Assembly: GCF_029227915.1 (NCBI RefSeq)
Contig: NC_079876.1
Coordinates: 19,034,001 to 19,098,000 of the forward strand
DNA: 64,000 bases
DNA from: Hydractinia symbiolongicarpus
Taxonomy: Eukaryota > Cnidaria > Hydrozoa > Anthoathecata > Hydractiniidae
Reading direction: 5' to 3'
The notes beneath the pieces are model-generated. The model searched no databases. It had not been told where the DNA came from and saw only the letters and a program-made list of their open reading frames with translations. The position numbers and the translations under genes are program-made. The first letter of the stretch is position 1. Every line of letters starts with the position of its first letter. Of the stretch, positions 33,507-48,800 are shown piece after piece.

Positions 33507-35187
33507 TCTCCTATATAAAGACACAGGGAGAGACATGCAAACTAAGTGAAACACAGAAACTCAGCAGATGTCAATTGTCCAAAAAAATAATTATCCGAAA
33601 TATATTCAACATTTACACATAAAAAAATAAATAATAGCAAACATATGATACAAATATAGCACATATAGTATATATTACGTCCTCCGCAGGATAACATATA
33701 TACCTTCAAAAGAGTTAATTTGCGCAAATAGTTAGATTGAAAATGGAGATAGGAAGAGATCGTAGGAAAATCGCTTAGATGAGGAATATTATCTCCTTTA
33801 ATCATCCTCATTCGCAAATTTCGAAGCGAAGTTCTTCACTGGCGAAATAAAAAAGGTTTTTTTTGTGTGAATATATTATTCTTCAGACGCATATATGTTT
33901 GTAGTAAGATATTTTACATAACGAAAATAAAAATTGTGAGAATGAGAGTAGTTGAATTTTTTTAAAAAAATTCGGAGTGGCTGCAAATCTGTAGTTTTCT
34001 TTGTTTTACATATCTGTACCTCTTGACCCCTGGACAGTAACAAAACAGTAGTCGAAGTTAGATTTTTAAAAGACATGACTTATAGTCGTTTTTCTGATGA
34101 GATATTTATGATCAATTGATAACGCATCATTAAGCATGATTGTTGTAAGGCAACTTGAGATCTTCTCTCCACATGCAGATGTGGTGCTTTCTTCTGCCGT
34201 TCTTATCCAACATTAACGCACTTTAATAATGAAACCAACTTCGGGTGCAAATTAGATTTGTCTGCTGGTTTAGAAGCCTCCTACAATCGAAATGATAACT
34301 GATAACGTTGTTACTACCCATCTCTCTATTTGTTGTTGTTGTTGCTGTAGCTGTTATTGTTGTAGTTGTTGTTGTTGTTCTTGAAAACCACAACACTTTA
34401 TTTGTATAATCTTGTTATCTTTGTTCCCATAAGGTGACCGTTACTGAGCTGCGTTTGAATTCTTCGATCACGTGTGTAGAGCGAACGACTAAAACACAAG
34501 TTTAGTGAACCACGTTAATAATCGTTAAGTTCTTAACAAATTTATCATAAATAAAGGCGGGATAACAGACAAATAGAAAAGCGCTCGCCAAAACAGACGT
34601 TTGACGTTTAAATATTTTATACTATCGAACATCGATCTTTTTTTTTGGAGAATGAAAAGTATTTATAAGTCAAGAGGAGGAGTGTATATTCGCGTCCTTG
34701 TGAATTAAGAGGTTGACGCTATTCAAATTTGTCAGTTTTTAAACTTGAAGTTTAGGGCATGTAAATAAAAGGACAAAACATAACTGCGGAATGAACGTTT
34801 AGCATACACTCTCTGATTTGTCAGTCGTCCTCACCTGAATACTTAAAGCCATCCCGACTCGACTCACATAACAGATAACACATACGGACCTGCATAACGC
34901 AAATGTTTAAAGCCACCCGAACCACTGTTAAATGAGTACTTTAACCCACCCAGCCCTGTATCGTGTAAATATTTCAACGTATCCGGACTCCAACCCATTG
35001 AACGCGCTCATTGCACAACTAAATAACTCCCTCGTATAACGCAATTTTACCGTGTATTTACTTGAGCCAAATTGGAACTGAGTTTTACGCTAATTTTGTC
35101 CCCAGGTACTGATACATGCGCAGATAAAAGAGTTGCAATTTGCACTGGTTCTTACAAAGAGCTAAAAACTAGGCGGAAAGGTTTTAC
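33507..35187. other. Region downstream of the TTLL7-like gene
   Basis: I expected one or more last exons of the TTLL7-like gene here, because exon 23 ends in phase 2, but could not place them. A short GTT-rich tract lies at about 34332-34380. The segment 34840-35050 has repeated phrases like TTTAAAGCCACCC but no clear unit. Confidence 0.3.
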
Positions 35188-38100
35188 CTTGAAGCAACTT
35201 GATTTGAAGGGTGCTCCGTATTGACTTCCACAGATGATGATGACGACGAACATATTTGCGATTCTGACGCAAACTGATACACGACAAGTAAACAGTCGCG
35301 ACATAATTTGACGATTTGACGGCAACATTGAATTTCCGCCTAGTAAAGAGAAGATGCGAAATTACGCGGATAATTAACGTATTTCAGCGTTTTGAACTAA
35401 CAGTCAATTTTTATAACACCAAAAATACATAAAAAATCGAGGAAAAGTATTATACAGTACAAGCACATAGTACATGATATCGAAGTATAAGTCGAAACAA
35501 TACTCTCTATCAGCGTCACCGGCAAAATATTTCTTTTAGAAAAGCCTTATGAAAAGATCCAAGCCTGACACCCAAACAGAATATGGCAAATATCTCCCGC
35601 AAATCAAGCAGAAACACTATGAACATAATTACTGACACCCATACGAAAACGAAAAATATAATTTCCCAATTTTCGTTTTTGTCAGCAAATGATTAGCATA
35701 TTATGTCAAGCATTAGAATTATTCACAAAAAGGGCGGGTGGTACATCAGAACATGTGTGTATGAATAGTTAGTAAATTGAATCTGGTTTATGTTTTCATT
35801 GATCAACATTACCTGCGTCAGTTGCTCTGCACTCTTTAAAAATATGGATTCCCAAGAGTCACTGAAAGTAAAAACAGAGAACACTCACACAAATTGAAAG
35901 CTTAAAAAATAATTATAATATTCCCGTAATTTCTAAATCGCTTCGCTTAAACGAAATTTAACCTTATTTATTTTCCCGCAGATGGAAATTCTGAAAAAAA
36001 CCCGCCTATTTGCTTAAAAAAAGCACAGGAAAACGTGATATCGAGGTTAATTCTGTAAGGCCTGTTCTACACTGAAAATAATTCCTACGGAAATGCTTAC
36101 GATTCTTGTGTCAAGCTTTATAACTGTTTCATTTTCGTTTTAAAAATAGAATTGTGAAGTATAACGGCAGGGGCGGATCCAACTGTAGGCGAGGTAGGCT
36201 AAAGCCTACATTGAGAATTAATTCAGTTCTTTGTTTTTTTTCTGTCATGAAAACAATTGTATTGTTTTCATTTTTTGACAAATTTAAAGCGATTGTTGGG
36301 GTGTTATAAATCCACTTATTTATAATTTTTTTACTTAAACATCTCTGGGACACCAAAAGCAAGAGAACAAATAATTATACGCACTAGAATTACTGACAAA
36401 AAAAAATTCACCCGTTCGCATTAAAACAATTCCACAGTCCCTGTCCGTGGCTCCACAGCAGTCGATGAAACAGTTTTGTGAAACTGCGTTGCAATGAAAT
36501 CGATTCCACGTCCTGTGTTTTCCAAGCACGTTGCATGATCACTGTCACATTGCTTCGTACAATGTCGATGACCTGAAAAAAAGTCAAATCACATTTGTCG
36601 CTTTACTCTACCCCGCAAACCTGTATACCACCTGTTTAAATTCAATATTTTATTTTGGGGTTTTTTTAAGATGTTTTTACTAAGTATGCAGTCAAATGTG
36701 AAACCTTTTAAATTCAACAAAAGTAAGCTGATATGATAAAATGATCGAATTACGTTTTGAACCTTTTTTCGTGTCTTTGTTAACACTTTTTTCGCCCTTC
36801 TTATATCTTCTTTTCGTTATTAACTGAGACAGAGATAAAAACCGTCAACGTAAAACAAGTCCATTACGCCAGCTGGAAATGATGGGTAGGGGGGAAAGGG
36901 ATTTAAAAGGAACATCAAAATTATCAAAGTCGTCTCCTCTCCCGTTTAAAACCAATCCATGTTGTACCAATTCAATTGCATTTTTTAAAATCGTGGATAC
37001 TAACTTCGTGAGGGGAAACCACGATTTCTAAAAATGCAATAAACTTGGTACAACAGACTGCTTTTAAACGGAAAAGGAAACCATACATAAAAAAAGTTTT
37101 TTGTCTTCTACATGATCACAGTATGGACTATAAGAAAACACACTTTTTTCCTTTTAACAGCGTCTAGTTTTACCAGCCAATACGCAGCAACTCTCGCACG
37201 ATGTAGCTTCCAATTATCTTGAATCTAAGAAATAATCAGAGAACTTAAAACACTATACATTTATTCATTTATTAAATTAATTCAATCATTCATTCATTCG
37301 TTCTTTTATTCATTTATTTATTTATTTATTTATTCATTCATTTTTTTCGTTCGTTCGTTCGTTCGTTCATTCATTCATCCAGTCATTCATTGTTTATTTA
37401 TTCATTCGTTCGTTTATTCATTCATTTATTTAGTCACTCAATAATTCAATCATTCGTTCATTCATTCATTCATTTATTTACCCACTCATTCTTTCATTCA
37501 ATCATTCGTTTATTCATTTATGCATTCGTTCAAACAAATTTAAAGAGATTGTACACTAAAATATAATAATTGGAGAATCGCAAACATTGTATTGCAAAAT
37601 GTTGCAAAGTTTCTCTTTACAGACTCTTTATTACCTTTTTACTTAGAAAGATCAAATTAAAAAAGACATGATCTTCTATGGACAGCTAACCAACGTTAAC
37701 AACCGACCAACCTGTTGTAGTATCTCTTCAGCTTCTTCATCAGATTTACCAGGATATTTTATCTTCATACATTGTAGCAACTGCAACGTTTCTGCCACTT
37801 TCTCTTCGTCTTCTATACTCAGTGTCTTAATCTCCTGCTAAATAGCAAAGAATGTTTTTACTGTGTCACACAAGGGAGATTCCCATGGTTCAAGTCTCAC
37901 TTAACAAGTCCTGCCGTTTGAACTCTAGTAAAAAATGGTTAAACTTACCGACATTTTTTATTGGAAAAAACTAAGCTTTGTAAAATTTTAACGAAAATGT
38001 GCTTTTCTGATAAAATAGGGCTACATATATAAACGTATTTTATGCCAACACACAAAAATGCTTTGAAAGGTAAAATACACGGAATAAGTATAACATAGGT

Positions 38101-41100
38101 CGACATTTTTGCACCCGGGATCGTTGAAGATATTACCATTGACCCTATTTAGTATAAGCTTTTGGCGCTTTAGATATAAGGGGGGGGGGAGGGGTGCCGG
38201 CTGTCCATTACTGTTCTAACTTGCGTTGCTTCTGCATTTTATCTTGGTTTTCAGGCAGTAATATAAACGGTTTAAACCATATCTCTGCACATAACAATGA
38301 CAAATCCTGAAAATTCATCGGGGAAAGCTTACCAAGATATTTAAATTAAAAACAGAAATACGTTGTGAAATTTTTATTCTCATATGGCTATTACATCAAG
38401 TACAATTTAGTGAGTTAAGTATATGTTTGTTTCATAAAAGCTCAACTAGAAGTTCTGGTTCAAACGTTTCTTAAAATTTACCGCAATTTCAAAGAATATA
38501 ATGCCCTTAAAGCCCTATATCACAGCCTGAAATCGAGACTTTTAGAGTGATCAGTCAAGGAGTGGGAAAATCACAATAGAAAATATCACTTGTATGTAGT
38601 AGTTAGTTAAAGCAGAGTTGTTATTCTTTCATGTGGAAAAATTGAGGAGATTTGATGGTTCATATGCTATCAATGAAAAACAAAATTATTGCTGTTCCCA
38701 AGCATTTTCACGTATATGGAAAATAAAAACATCTAAAATGCTTAACCACTATAGAAGAGATTTGAGGATAACATTGGTAAAAAAATTACTTTTAGTGAGG
38801 AGCTTTCAGAAGACTTTTAAAAATTATCGAGGAGCTTTGAGGAGGCGCATGGTGTAGCATAGATTCTCTTTTTTGAAGCAGATTTTCTGTAAAAAAATAA
38901 AAACGCGCACACACACGAGATAAGCAGATATTTCTGCGAGAAGTGACTTCTTGTGTTCATAAGAGAATTTTAAAGATAGCAGTGAACATTGTTGCAAGAA
39001 AACCAACTTAAAAAAATGCAGTAATGACAATCTAGGGAATAAAAATTTGAACAAAATTAACTGATTCAAGTTTAAAAAAATTGCCACATTTGATTTTCTT
39101 TTGTCAACGAAAGGACTCAAACACACGCTTTCTTTCTAGAAGCGAAACTTTCGTCATTTTGTCCGCCTGTTAACATGAAGTGATAACATTACTTCAACAG
39201 CGTTTAAAAATTGGAATTACTTCTTTTTGGCCGGAAACCTTTTGTCATTGCACCAGAGACTTGGTGTCTCAACGTTGATGAAGAAAACTACAGCCGGATA
39301 ATAATTTTAAATCCTATCAAAGTTGAGTGATTACTAATAGATGACGTGTTGGTATTTCGACCTAGCTGGGACGACACTTGATGTACTGAGGCTTATAGCG
39401 CCATTTTTATCTTTGATTTTACGCAACTTCTAAGCAAAGATATAACCTGAAAAAAAGCGCACTCACTTGAGAAGAATTTTTCAATAAAGCTGTAGAAGGT
39501 CTAGGCGTACGACTGACCAGTGATTGTGTATTTAAAAAATAAGATGCAGGACGCGGTGTTATTCGTTCGGCAACAGATTTGGTTTTGATTGGCCTCTGCA
39601 CAGATGGCATCGATAGCAGTGGCTAAAGATAAAGTTATTTACCAACATGACATTGTAAAAATTTAAAAAAATTATATCACAAATACGAACCATACAAGAA
39701 ACACACGCGACAACAGAAACTGCTTGACATTGCTTGATCTTACAATATGCTCCAACTCACCATAAGAAATATATATTACTTTTTAAAAAATGCCCTACCA
39801 CCATAGCATGTCTTGTGTCGGGTCACAAGTCGAAAAGAAAATGGTATGGATGTTTTCTCTGCCAGTTATAATTACATCTTTATTTTGCTATCACTCTTAG
39901 TTCACGTACTTAATGAAGCGCCACGCAGACGCAATACATTGTCCGCAATACATTGTCAATTTAGCCTACTTTTTTACTTTGGAAGATACTCTTACTACTT
40001 GGATAGAGATGAACAATTACACAGGGCGCCAAATTAACAAAATCGTAGAAAAATGAAAACAAATCACAACACATAGGACGTAAATGGGCATGATTCGAGG
40101 AATATATTAAAAACCTGGGAACCATTGAAAACTATTTACAACGCACGAAAGTTAAATATAGAACTTCAATAAAAAAAAATCGCTATCATGTCACGAAATT
40201 TCAAAAAAAATGAGAGAAAGCTTTTAAAAATGGGCGTGACAACCGCCTGCTTGAATTTCTTTCAACCTTTTTTTTCGTCCTTTTAATTTAAAGGACATTT
40301 AAGGACATTCCGTTAACTGATCTAATATTATTACCAAAAGTATGCGAGGTAGGGAGTTGTTGTCCACAACCTCTATCATTTTTACGCCATATTCTAACGA
40401 CCTCATTCAGCTCACAGTAAGTATGTCACAAAGAAAGACTTTGCCTGCTTGTATACGTCATTGTGCACGACTTAACAACCTGAGCGGGGGGGTACAACAA
40501 CCAAATATGCCCCCCCCCCTTCCCCTTCCCATGCAATGCAAACTTGATATATAAGAACACCTATAGCGGACAACTTATCACAAGTCCTTTTTAAGTCATA
40601 AAATCCCAGAAACACAAACAAAAAAAGCAACATGGCTGGTTCACTTCACCTAAATACATTCAAATCATTGAATGAAGTTATCCTACTCACCACAGGTCCT
40701 TTCAAAACATATTGACCTTTATTATTAACCAAATGTAGAACATCATTCTCAACTTCTTGTAACAGATCTAATATTTCTTCCTCCTATTGCAAAATGTGTA
40801 AAAAAAATTAAAGAGGTATGTATGTATATTGTCGGAATACAATTTGTGAATAAAAGCTCCACGATGTATTTTCAGTGATATTTTAAAAAACACAAATGGT
40901 AAATTTGACTGACATAAAAATAACTATATCTCCATCCACTTTCAAAATGTGTGTTTTCTGACATCTGCAAAAGTAAAGTTGACAAAAGTTGCTCACGTCA
41001 GCATTTTTTAATAACAACATAAAAAAATAAATTTCAGAATAACAAGTTTCAGAAAAACTAAACTCAATGAAAATGTTTTAAATTTAGGTTTGACACACTA

Positions 41101-42783
41101 CAATTAAGGTCATAAATCTGAGGCACAAACAAACGATATATCAAGTCCTATTTTTCAGCTTACTGCTATTTTGTTAATGCAAACTTGGTGCAAGAGATAG
41201 TGAAAATTAAAGTAAAAATAATATATATTTTTAAGGCCATCAATCAGTTTCTTTAGAGCTACAATTTTTTGCACTCAGGATAATTTATTTAAGTTCACCG
41301 TTTTTGTTTTTTTTGGACTTTTTTGTGCATATTCAAAGAGTAATTATCACCAGACACAAAAGTTACAAACCTTGAGATTACACAAGTGGCTCTCATCTTT
41401 CTGTAACGTTGTTCGACCTGAAAATTATAGACAACTACTAAAATGAAGAAACATTGACGAAGAAAAACTTAAGAAGACACAATTAGGTTAGTACTTAAAT
41501 TTGCATTTCTAATGTGTTTGTAGGTCACACCAGAGCAGTGAAGAAGCTTGGTATATATACAAGGCGTTAAGTTTTGTGCAACATTCAACCAAAATTGGTG
41601 GAATACAAATACGGTTTGCCCTTGAAAGATTTCCAACAGAGTTTACTTGAAATAAACCCATTGTTCATGTCTACAAAGTCACTGCGCATGTACAGTTTCT
41701 ACAACCTCGATATGAAAACTTCTATGTAAATACTAATATATTTTATTGCGGCTCGAAATCTGTGCATCAAGACAATTAGAAAACAACAAACGTTATAGAT
41801 TACCTGTGATAACTTTCGTGCACTGTTCAAGCAGGTTCGAGTAGTAATCACACAACGGTTTAGTAGCTGGTGGATAGATGCGAACAAACTCACCCTAAAT
41901 ATCAAAACACAAAAATAAAACTCTATAGCTTAAGAATTTATAGCCCTTCTTATATACTTGATGCGACATTAATGGTCATGGGGACGAAGTTGCTGTTTGA
42001 TTTATATTCTAGGAAACAAAGGTGTTTTTACAGCGTTATAGCGCGTATATTTTCTCTGAAACCCATCTATAGAAGACACATATACTACGGCTTGTGACGT
42101 AAGAGCTGTCAGAATAAAAACTGATATATTTCACGAGGTGAAGCAGCTTGCGCATGTCTATAACATCAATATGACACTGGATAATTTAAATGATTCGAAG
42201 CTACAAAATATAGATTGAATAGATAGATTGAAGCAATTTAAACATAGATTGAAGTTCGCGAATTGAAAGTTTGGCAACATTTGGCCAAGAAATAATTTGT
42301 CGGTCACCTCTTTCACCAAGGATAATAAATTTATTCGTTAGTTATATTTATACATATCTGACGTAAAGAAAGTAAAATTAGTGCCGTTTTTAATTCTGTG
42401 TAATTTATTTTGGGAATATAAGTTCAAATCTAACTTCTTCGCACCAGCTTTTTTTCCTTAATTCCATGAAACATTGTAGTCTTTCTAAAAATTTTTTCAG
42501 ATTTAACCGGTAATTTATTCCAGCTGGGTTACGATTTTCCCCAATTGGAATATTACTTTTTAGCGGTCTATATTTTAGTGATAAGCCAATCACTTAACTT
42601 GTATGTTTTATCAAAGTACATAAATGAAGGGATTTAACAAGAAGATAGAATATACTAACTGCATTTTTATCTTCGTATTGTTTTTTCTGAGCTTCAGTTC
42701 GTAATTGATGCAATCTCCATTTCTACATGATGAATGAGATTGTGTAAAAAAAACAAAAATATACAACAACAACAAACAACAAC

Positions 42784-42837
<54 letters not shown>

Positions 42838-45800
42838 AGAGAATAAAAGCAACACCACCAGTAAAAACAACAAAAAACAACAAGACAACAACAACAACAA
42901 CAACAACAACAACTCCACCATCACAACAAAAGTCTTACCAAGTCTTTTTTTCTTTTCTGAAGTAACTTTCTTTTATTGCCAGCCTGAAAATAGATATGTT
43001 TGTTGTGCAATCTAACTTGTTGAAAAAAGAGTTGAAATTGATACTATATCAAATATAGTATATAAAATTTTTTATGACATTTTGCCCATATTTGCCCTTT
43101 TTGCCCTTTTCTAAACATTTAGACAGTATTTTTTAACTTCCTGACAATTTCTGACTTTCCGAACAACGCTGACTAAGTGTACACTCTGAGATATTAAGAT
43201 TAATACGAAAAGGTGTGATATGAAAAAGTATCAAAGTTCTCCTTTAAAAATTGTGTGTGTGAAAAACGTCTCTTCTTGAAACGGCAGCTTACTAATGGTG
43301 TGTCATGAGTAAAAGTAACGTTTTCGTGGAAATCATTCATCACAAAAATGTTTATGTACAAATAATACATACAAGATTTGACGGTTCCACAGTTTTACGC
43401 GGAGTTGCACCCATTAATCTTTTGTTCGATTCAACCTTCTCCGCTTTTAAACGTCTCTTTTTATCTTTCGTTCTAGACCAAGAACAAAAATCTTATTACA
43501 TGGTTTGAATAAAAGGTTCTTCCACGCGCATACAGGTAGTTATATCTACTAATCTTATTCTTGTCCTTACGAAATAAAAAAGCAACATAATGGGTCCTGA
43601 ATGGTTATTATATCATTTCTTTCGACCTGAAAAATCAAAGCTTATTCACATTTTCAAATTTGCAAAAAAACCTGTTTAATATCTGCTGAGTGTTAACTTG
43701 CTTCAGCGTGATGAATATAGTGCATTAGGACTTAAAGATTATGGATAAATCAACAAAAATAGCTCTTATTAATCTGTGTTAGGGATTACTTAAAAAAACA
43801 ATAAAAGTGGAAATTGAATAGAGCAATTTAGTTTAAAAAACTGTTACAAAATTTAATTTTCTTAAAACACAGAAAGTTTGTTTGTTGCAAATTCTTAAAA
43901 TATTTTATTTCTTCTCAGATTTTGTTAGTTATTCATCTCTTTTCTGCTGGTTAACCATAACAGTTCTTGAACGAAACCATTAAAGTGATAAAAAAGCTGT
44001 GAAACTAGAAAATTCAAGAAAAAACTGATTTTATAACCAAGCACTTATTACATACTTTATATTTAGCAGGTTTAGTACACTACTAAGGACACCATATTTG
44101 ATTTCATAATCTAAGTCTTGGTCAGCACCGAAGCTGGGAGCTCTGTTGACCTGTGAAACAAAAACACAGTGAGTAAATCCTACATGAGAAATACGAAAAA
44201 CACGTATACTTTTCATGGGGAAGGTAATAAATACTGAGCAAATCACAACAGTTCAGTACCTGCACTGTGTTATAATAACTGTAAAAACATAGCATTTAGT
44301 ACCGATTTTAAAAGAGAATTGCAAAATTTGGTTTTCAATTCCATTATTAACAAACGGAAAACACAACACAGTATGCACAAAAACGTCATACCTCTAAAAC
44401 CCAGGGTTTACACTTTCTATCGATAAATATGTCAAAGCCGAGTATTTCAAAACAGCAGCTCTCTCCCTGTGGATCACTTCCTCGACACATGTGATAGGCA
44501 TGAAATAAACGAGGCTCTGCGACTAAGATTGTTTTTATGATGGCATCCTAAAATTGGTGTGTATATTGTATTTGCTTTATTATTCCCACTGCAGGGTCAG
44601 CGTTATAACCTCAAAAAAGGGGTTATCAGAGAGGTCAGAATACTAGCGGATAGGATTATTTTTACAATGCATGAAAATCAGATTAGTATTATTGTCAACA
44701 AAAAAAACCAGTAAGTTTTTAAAAGGTCACGGAATTACGATATTTTTTCAACCCATGCGAAAAAGGGGCTTACTAGAAAGGCAGGAGTATTAAAGAGGTG
44801 AAATAGATTTTCTACACTCAAGCATTTTAAGAAGATTTTGAAGTGGTATATTTTTGTGTATGTAATTTAAAAAAAGTGGTTATTGCAAAAATTTATTAAG
44901 CTGAAATCAAAAGTGTTTTTTACAGAAATTACATCTATTATAATTAAATCAATTTTAAATTTTTAATTTAGAGAAATAACATTGAGAAGGGGGAAAAATA
45001 TTAAGACTAAATAACAAATAATTTTTATTTTTTAAAAAATCTAACAGTAAAAGTGCATGACACAGGTAACAGAACAATCATAGAAAGAATAGAAAATTGC
45101 CAGCACAAGTTCCAAAGCAAAGCACAGGGCATATTCGAGTTAAACCTTCCTCTACACAAAAAACCCTGGCATTACCGCAACTCTGTTCCACATTGCTTCA
45201 ACATTTTCACCCTTGTCTTCTAACCATTTCCAAAAATACTTTAAAGTTCTAAAAAAGAAAGTTGAATTAACTGAAAGAACAGAATCTTCGTTTTAGTCAA
45301 ACTATTTACCTCAGTCCCTTGGGAGTTCGAGTTACCGGAGTTAGCTATATGAAATGTTTTAATATAAATTTATTAAATTTTAAAGTTTATTAGAATTATA
45401 TTCAAACACGTCGTATTAATACCTAGCGAACAAGAAACTACTCAATATTTTCTTAACTTTGTTTATTTTAATGTTTTGAAAAAGGTAGTAAAATTGTCTT
45501 TTCAAAATCCTTAGAATTATCTTCGTGCAAAAATAGTAGTATTAACAGTATATGTTCGATTTTCAGTCTTCAATCTTGTCAGAATATTAAATTGATATAA
45601 AACTTCCCTCATTAACATACGATTGCATATTAACTAAACTTTATAAAAAGACATTGTGACTCTCTATTTTTTGCTTTCATAATGAAAAACACACAACCTT
45701 CACCTTTTGCTTCCTAAATCTTCTTTGGACGTCTGTATAAAATTTTCACTATGTTTATTAATAGAATAGTTTGTGAGATGCATGAACGAGCTTGTCTAAA

Positions 45801-48800
45801 CAAAATTGACTTCTTTATAAAATCAACAAGGGAAGACATTTTCATGGAAAGAAATATATAAAAAGAAAAATGAAGATGCATTTAAAAAAGATTCTAATTG
45901 CAAACATAAATTATAAATCTAATTGCAAAAATATCTGTATTTAAACAAAATACAGATATTTTTCTTTGTGATAACTTTTAATTGCAAGAATAAGTTCTGC
46001 GAAAAGTTCTTCCCTTGGCATAACAGGTATTGAAATATTCTTTAAAATGCAATTTAAAAGCAACCACTTACTTACAGCAAGTAGATTTTTTATATGGGAC
46101 ATAAAGCTAGTCTTATATAACAAAAATAATTAGACTTACTATGTTTGACTCTGATGGACTTGTATATGGCTCAGTTCCCATACGTACCTATCCAGAATAA
46201 AATGTAAGTGAAAATCTGGTTTTATGTGAGTAAAATTAATTTAATTTTTTGTTTCATTTTTAATACAAGCATAAAAAACATAAACACCTCAATACTACAA
46301 CATACTACAAAAGGTATTATTATAGCAGTTGAAATGGTGATACTTAATTATCCTACACAAGTTTTTTAAAACCTAAAAAAAATGTTTTTGTTTGACAAGA
46401 CTTTTTGCAACAATTAGCATGATATTGTACTTTTTAAGGGTTTAAAAGAATCTGAGAACTAACATCATTGGGATAAAATAGGACACAGGTCTTGAAATTT
46501 TACAGCAAAGATCATTCTGTTACTATAACACCTCTGTTATTGTCAAGGAGGGGAATTTCTGTTTCCCTCCTTGGTAAAATTTAAAAATAAAAAAAAATCA
46601 CTTAGGCTTTGTTATATGTTTTGTTGCACTACAGAAGTTAAAATGCACGTTCGTGCACAGCAATTTTGTGCATGCAAGATCTCCGTCTGTATGTAAAAGG
46701 CACATAATTTTTCTCCACTTTTGCAGGTCATTGCTTACGCAAGTTTAACATTTATCTATTACGTAACTTTTATTATTTGCAAAGTAGAAAAAAAGAGAGA
46801 ATATTTCGTGCCACATCTTTGGCATATAATAGTCTTTAGTTTCATAATGAATTTAAAATTGTTATACTTGTCTATCATTCAATATTAAAGGATGTGCACA
46901 TTATTTTGTGTACATTATTAGATTGCCACGAAAACCTGTTCACCATATCCTTATTACACATTGCAGGGTACCAAATGTTAAATCAATGTGTGGGGAAGTA
47001 TTTTTATTATAAGAATTATTTGTGGTTTGGACTATGATTTTGGTATATATGAACGACATTTGTTTGTATCTTTTTTCAGAGAATGATTAAAAAAATGCAG
47101 AACAATTTATGTATATTTATACATCTGTTTCGCAAAAAACTTTTTTATTTCGTTCCTCCCCTCTGTGCCTTCCTAAAAGTGTCTTAAAATTGGTTCTTCC
47201 TTATGACCATGGTTTCTCATAAATTTATTTCAAAAAGAAAAAAATGAGTGAAGTACTCACCAAGCCGTCCTTATATAAAAATATTTTGAGTGGATCACAT
47301 GACATTACGAAGACATACATCCTCAGATCGAATTTAAAGCCATCCATTAACATGGGCTAAATAAAAATGAGAAAATAATGGCAACAAAGCCGAAAATTGA
47401 ATAAAAATATATTCATTTGGTTGTCAGTGTCTAAACTAAACCATCAGTGGTGAGATGATTTATCTATACATTTTGACATTTATTTAAGAAATGGCAATTT
47501 AACAAGGTTGGTAATTACTATTAGGTAGACCAGAGAAGAGTATAGTATATAGTTTTCAAAGGATGTTCATTGGTGTGCACATTCAGCGTTCGAATTAACA
47601 ACTTGAGCATTGCAAGTTGCAAATCATTTAGATTTTTATGCAGATCTCAAAATTACGTACTTAACATAAAATTCTCAAATTGAAACATAATATTTGAAAA
47701 ATATATACAGCCCATCAATGTTTTAATTTCAGTGTTTTCCAGGTTTATTTATTATTGCGAAGTATGGAGCTTAGCTTGTTCTAAAACCACCGAAACGTGA
47801 TGTATCGAAAAAAAAAAAATTTTCGCAGATCACTTTTAATACTTAATTTAAACCCTGAATATTTATTTCATGAAAGGAATATTTCCTGGGTTTAATTTGG
47901 ATTTACGTGTTGTTTTTTATGCCAAAATTTACTTAGAAATACTCAAATTCCTGTTGTTTTAATTGTGGGTTGGACTCTCTGGTGATTGAACTAACCTCAT
48001 CATATTTTTTTTATTTAACACTTACTACACATACATTTTAACTTCTTTCTTTTTTCCGTTCACAATAAGTATAACTGAAATTATATCAAACAAACAAACA
48101 GCACATACTTTATCTAGATATTCTTGTATTATGCAGTTTTCATTTGGCATTATTTTCTCAGCATTACGCGTTAACCAAATGCTAAAATGAAAAGTAAATT
48201 AAACGGAATCTTAGTTTTTTAGGAAGGAAAATTAATTGCTGTGAATCATGCATCTTACCCGTTCCCCATAGCTCCATTAACAGGCTTTCGAATGTATGTC
48301 TTCGATCTCTTTTTCTTTTTCTTGCTTTCTCTAGCTTGAAATTGAAACATGGAATACCTGTGTTAATCGTATTAAGGAGACTTTTACATTGTGTCAAAAT
48401 AAAAGTATGTTTGTATTTCACTGTGAAGTTTTTGATATTGAAAATAAATTTATCATATATTTTTATTACTTGCACGCTACACAAAATTAAAATAAATAAT
48501 ATTTTGAATTGAAAATTTCATCAGTGATGTGTCTGATTTTTTTTACGATAATGACATCGGTTTATTTTGCATTACTCTTATTGCAACTTTCATCAAAGAC
48601 AAATCAATTGTTTGAAAAAAAAATTACGCAGATATAAATTTTCCACCTGTAACGTTCAGAATTTTTTTTTCTGTGATAAAACAACTTAAGAAATTTAGAT
48701 TCACAATCGATTTCCCCTCTTATAAAAAACGTTATGTAACCTGTAGTATTTTTCAGATTGGAAATATTTTTTATGTGCTTACAATTGAAACGTTATGAAA

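Larger units (their letters stand above)
35188..42983 (-). other. TTLL7: C-terminal tail exons 14-23 of the TTLL7-like gene
   Basis: The tail starts with a basic helix ([15 protein letters not shown], then [20 protein letters not shown]), which in TTLL7 contributes to microtubule binding. Next come [20 protein letters not shown], an acidic helix [15 protein letters not shown], a Ser/Pro/Arg-rich segment with [14 protein letters not shown], an acidic helical exon ([20 protein letters not shown]), and [20 protein letters not shown] to [12 protein letters not shown]. Exon 23 adds a Ser-rich stretch ([17 protein letters not shown]). Two acceptors are possible for that exon, so its frame is the least certain. 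Confidence 0.65.

Noticed and set aside
36335-36529. Cys-rich minus ORF ([12 protein letters not shown]) as a small secreted peptide
   Set aside because: It is the wrong frame of TTLL7 exon 21, which reads [18 protein letters not shown] in phase with its neighbours.
42611-43015. ORFs with poly-Asn, poly-Leu or poly-Val
   Set aside because: They are translations of the CAA/TTG simple repeat in a TTLL7 intron, not proteins.
43580-43640. Extra TTLL7 exon after CCTGAAAAATC (minus strand)
   Set aside because: An acceptor is present, but all frames from it are short or stop early, and exons 13 and 14 join in phase without it.
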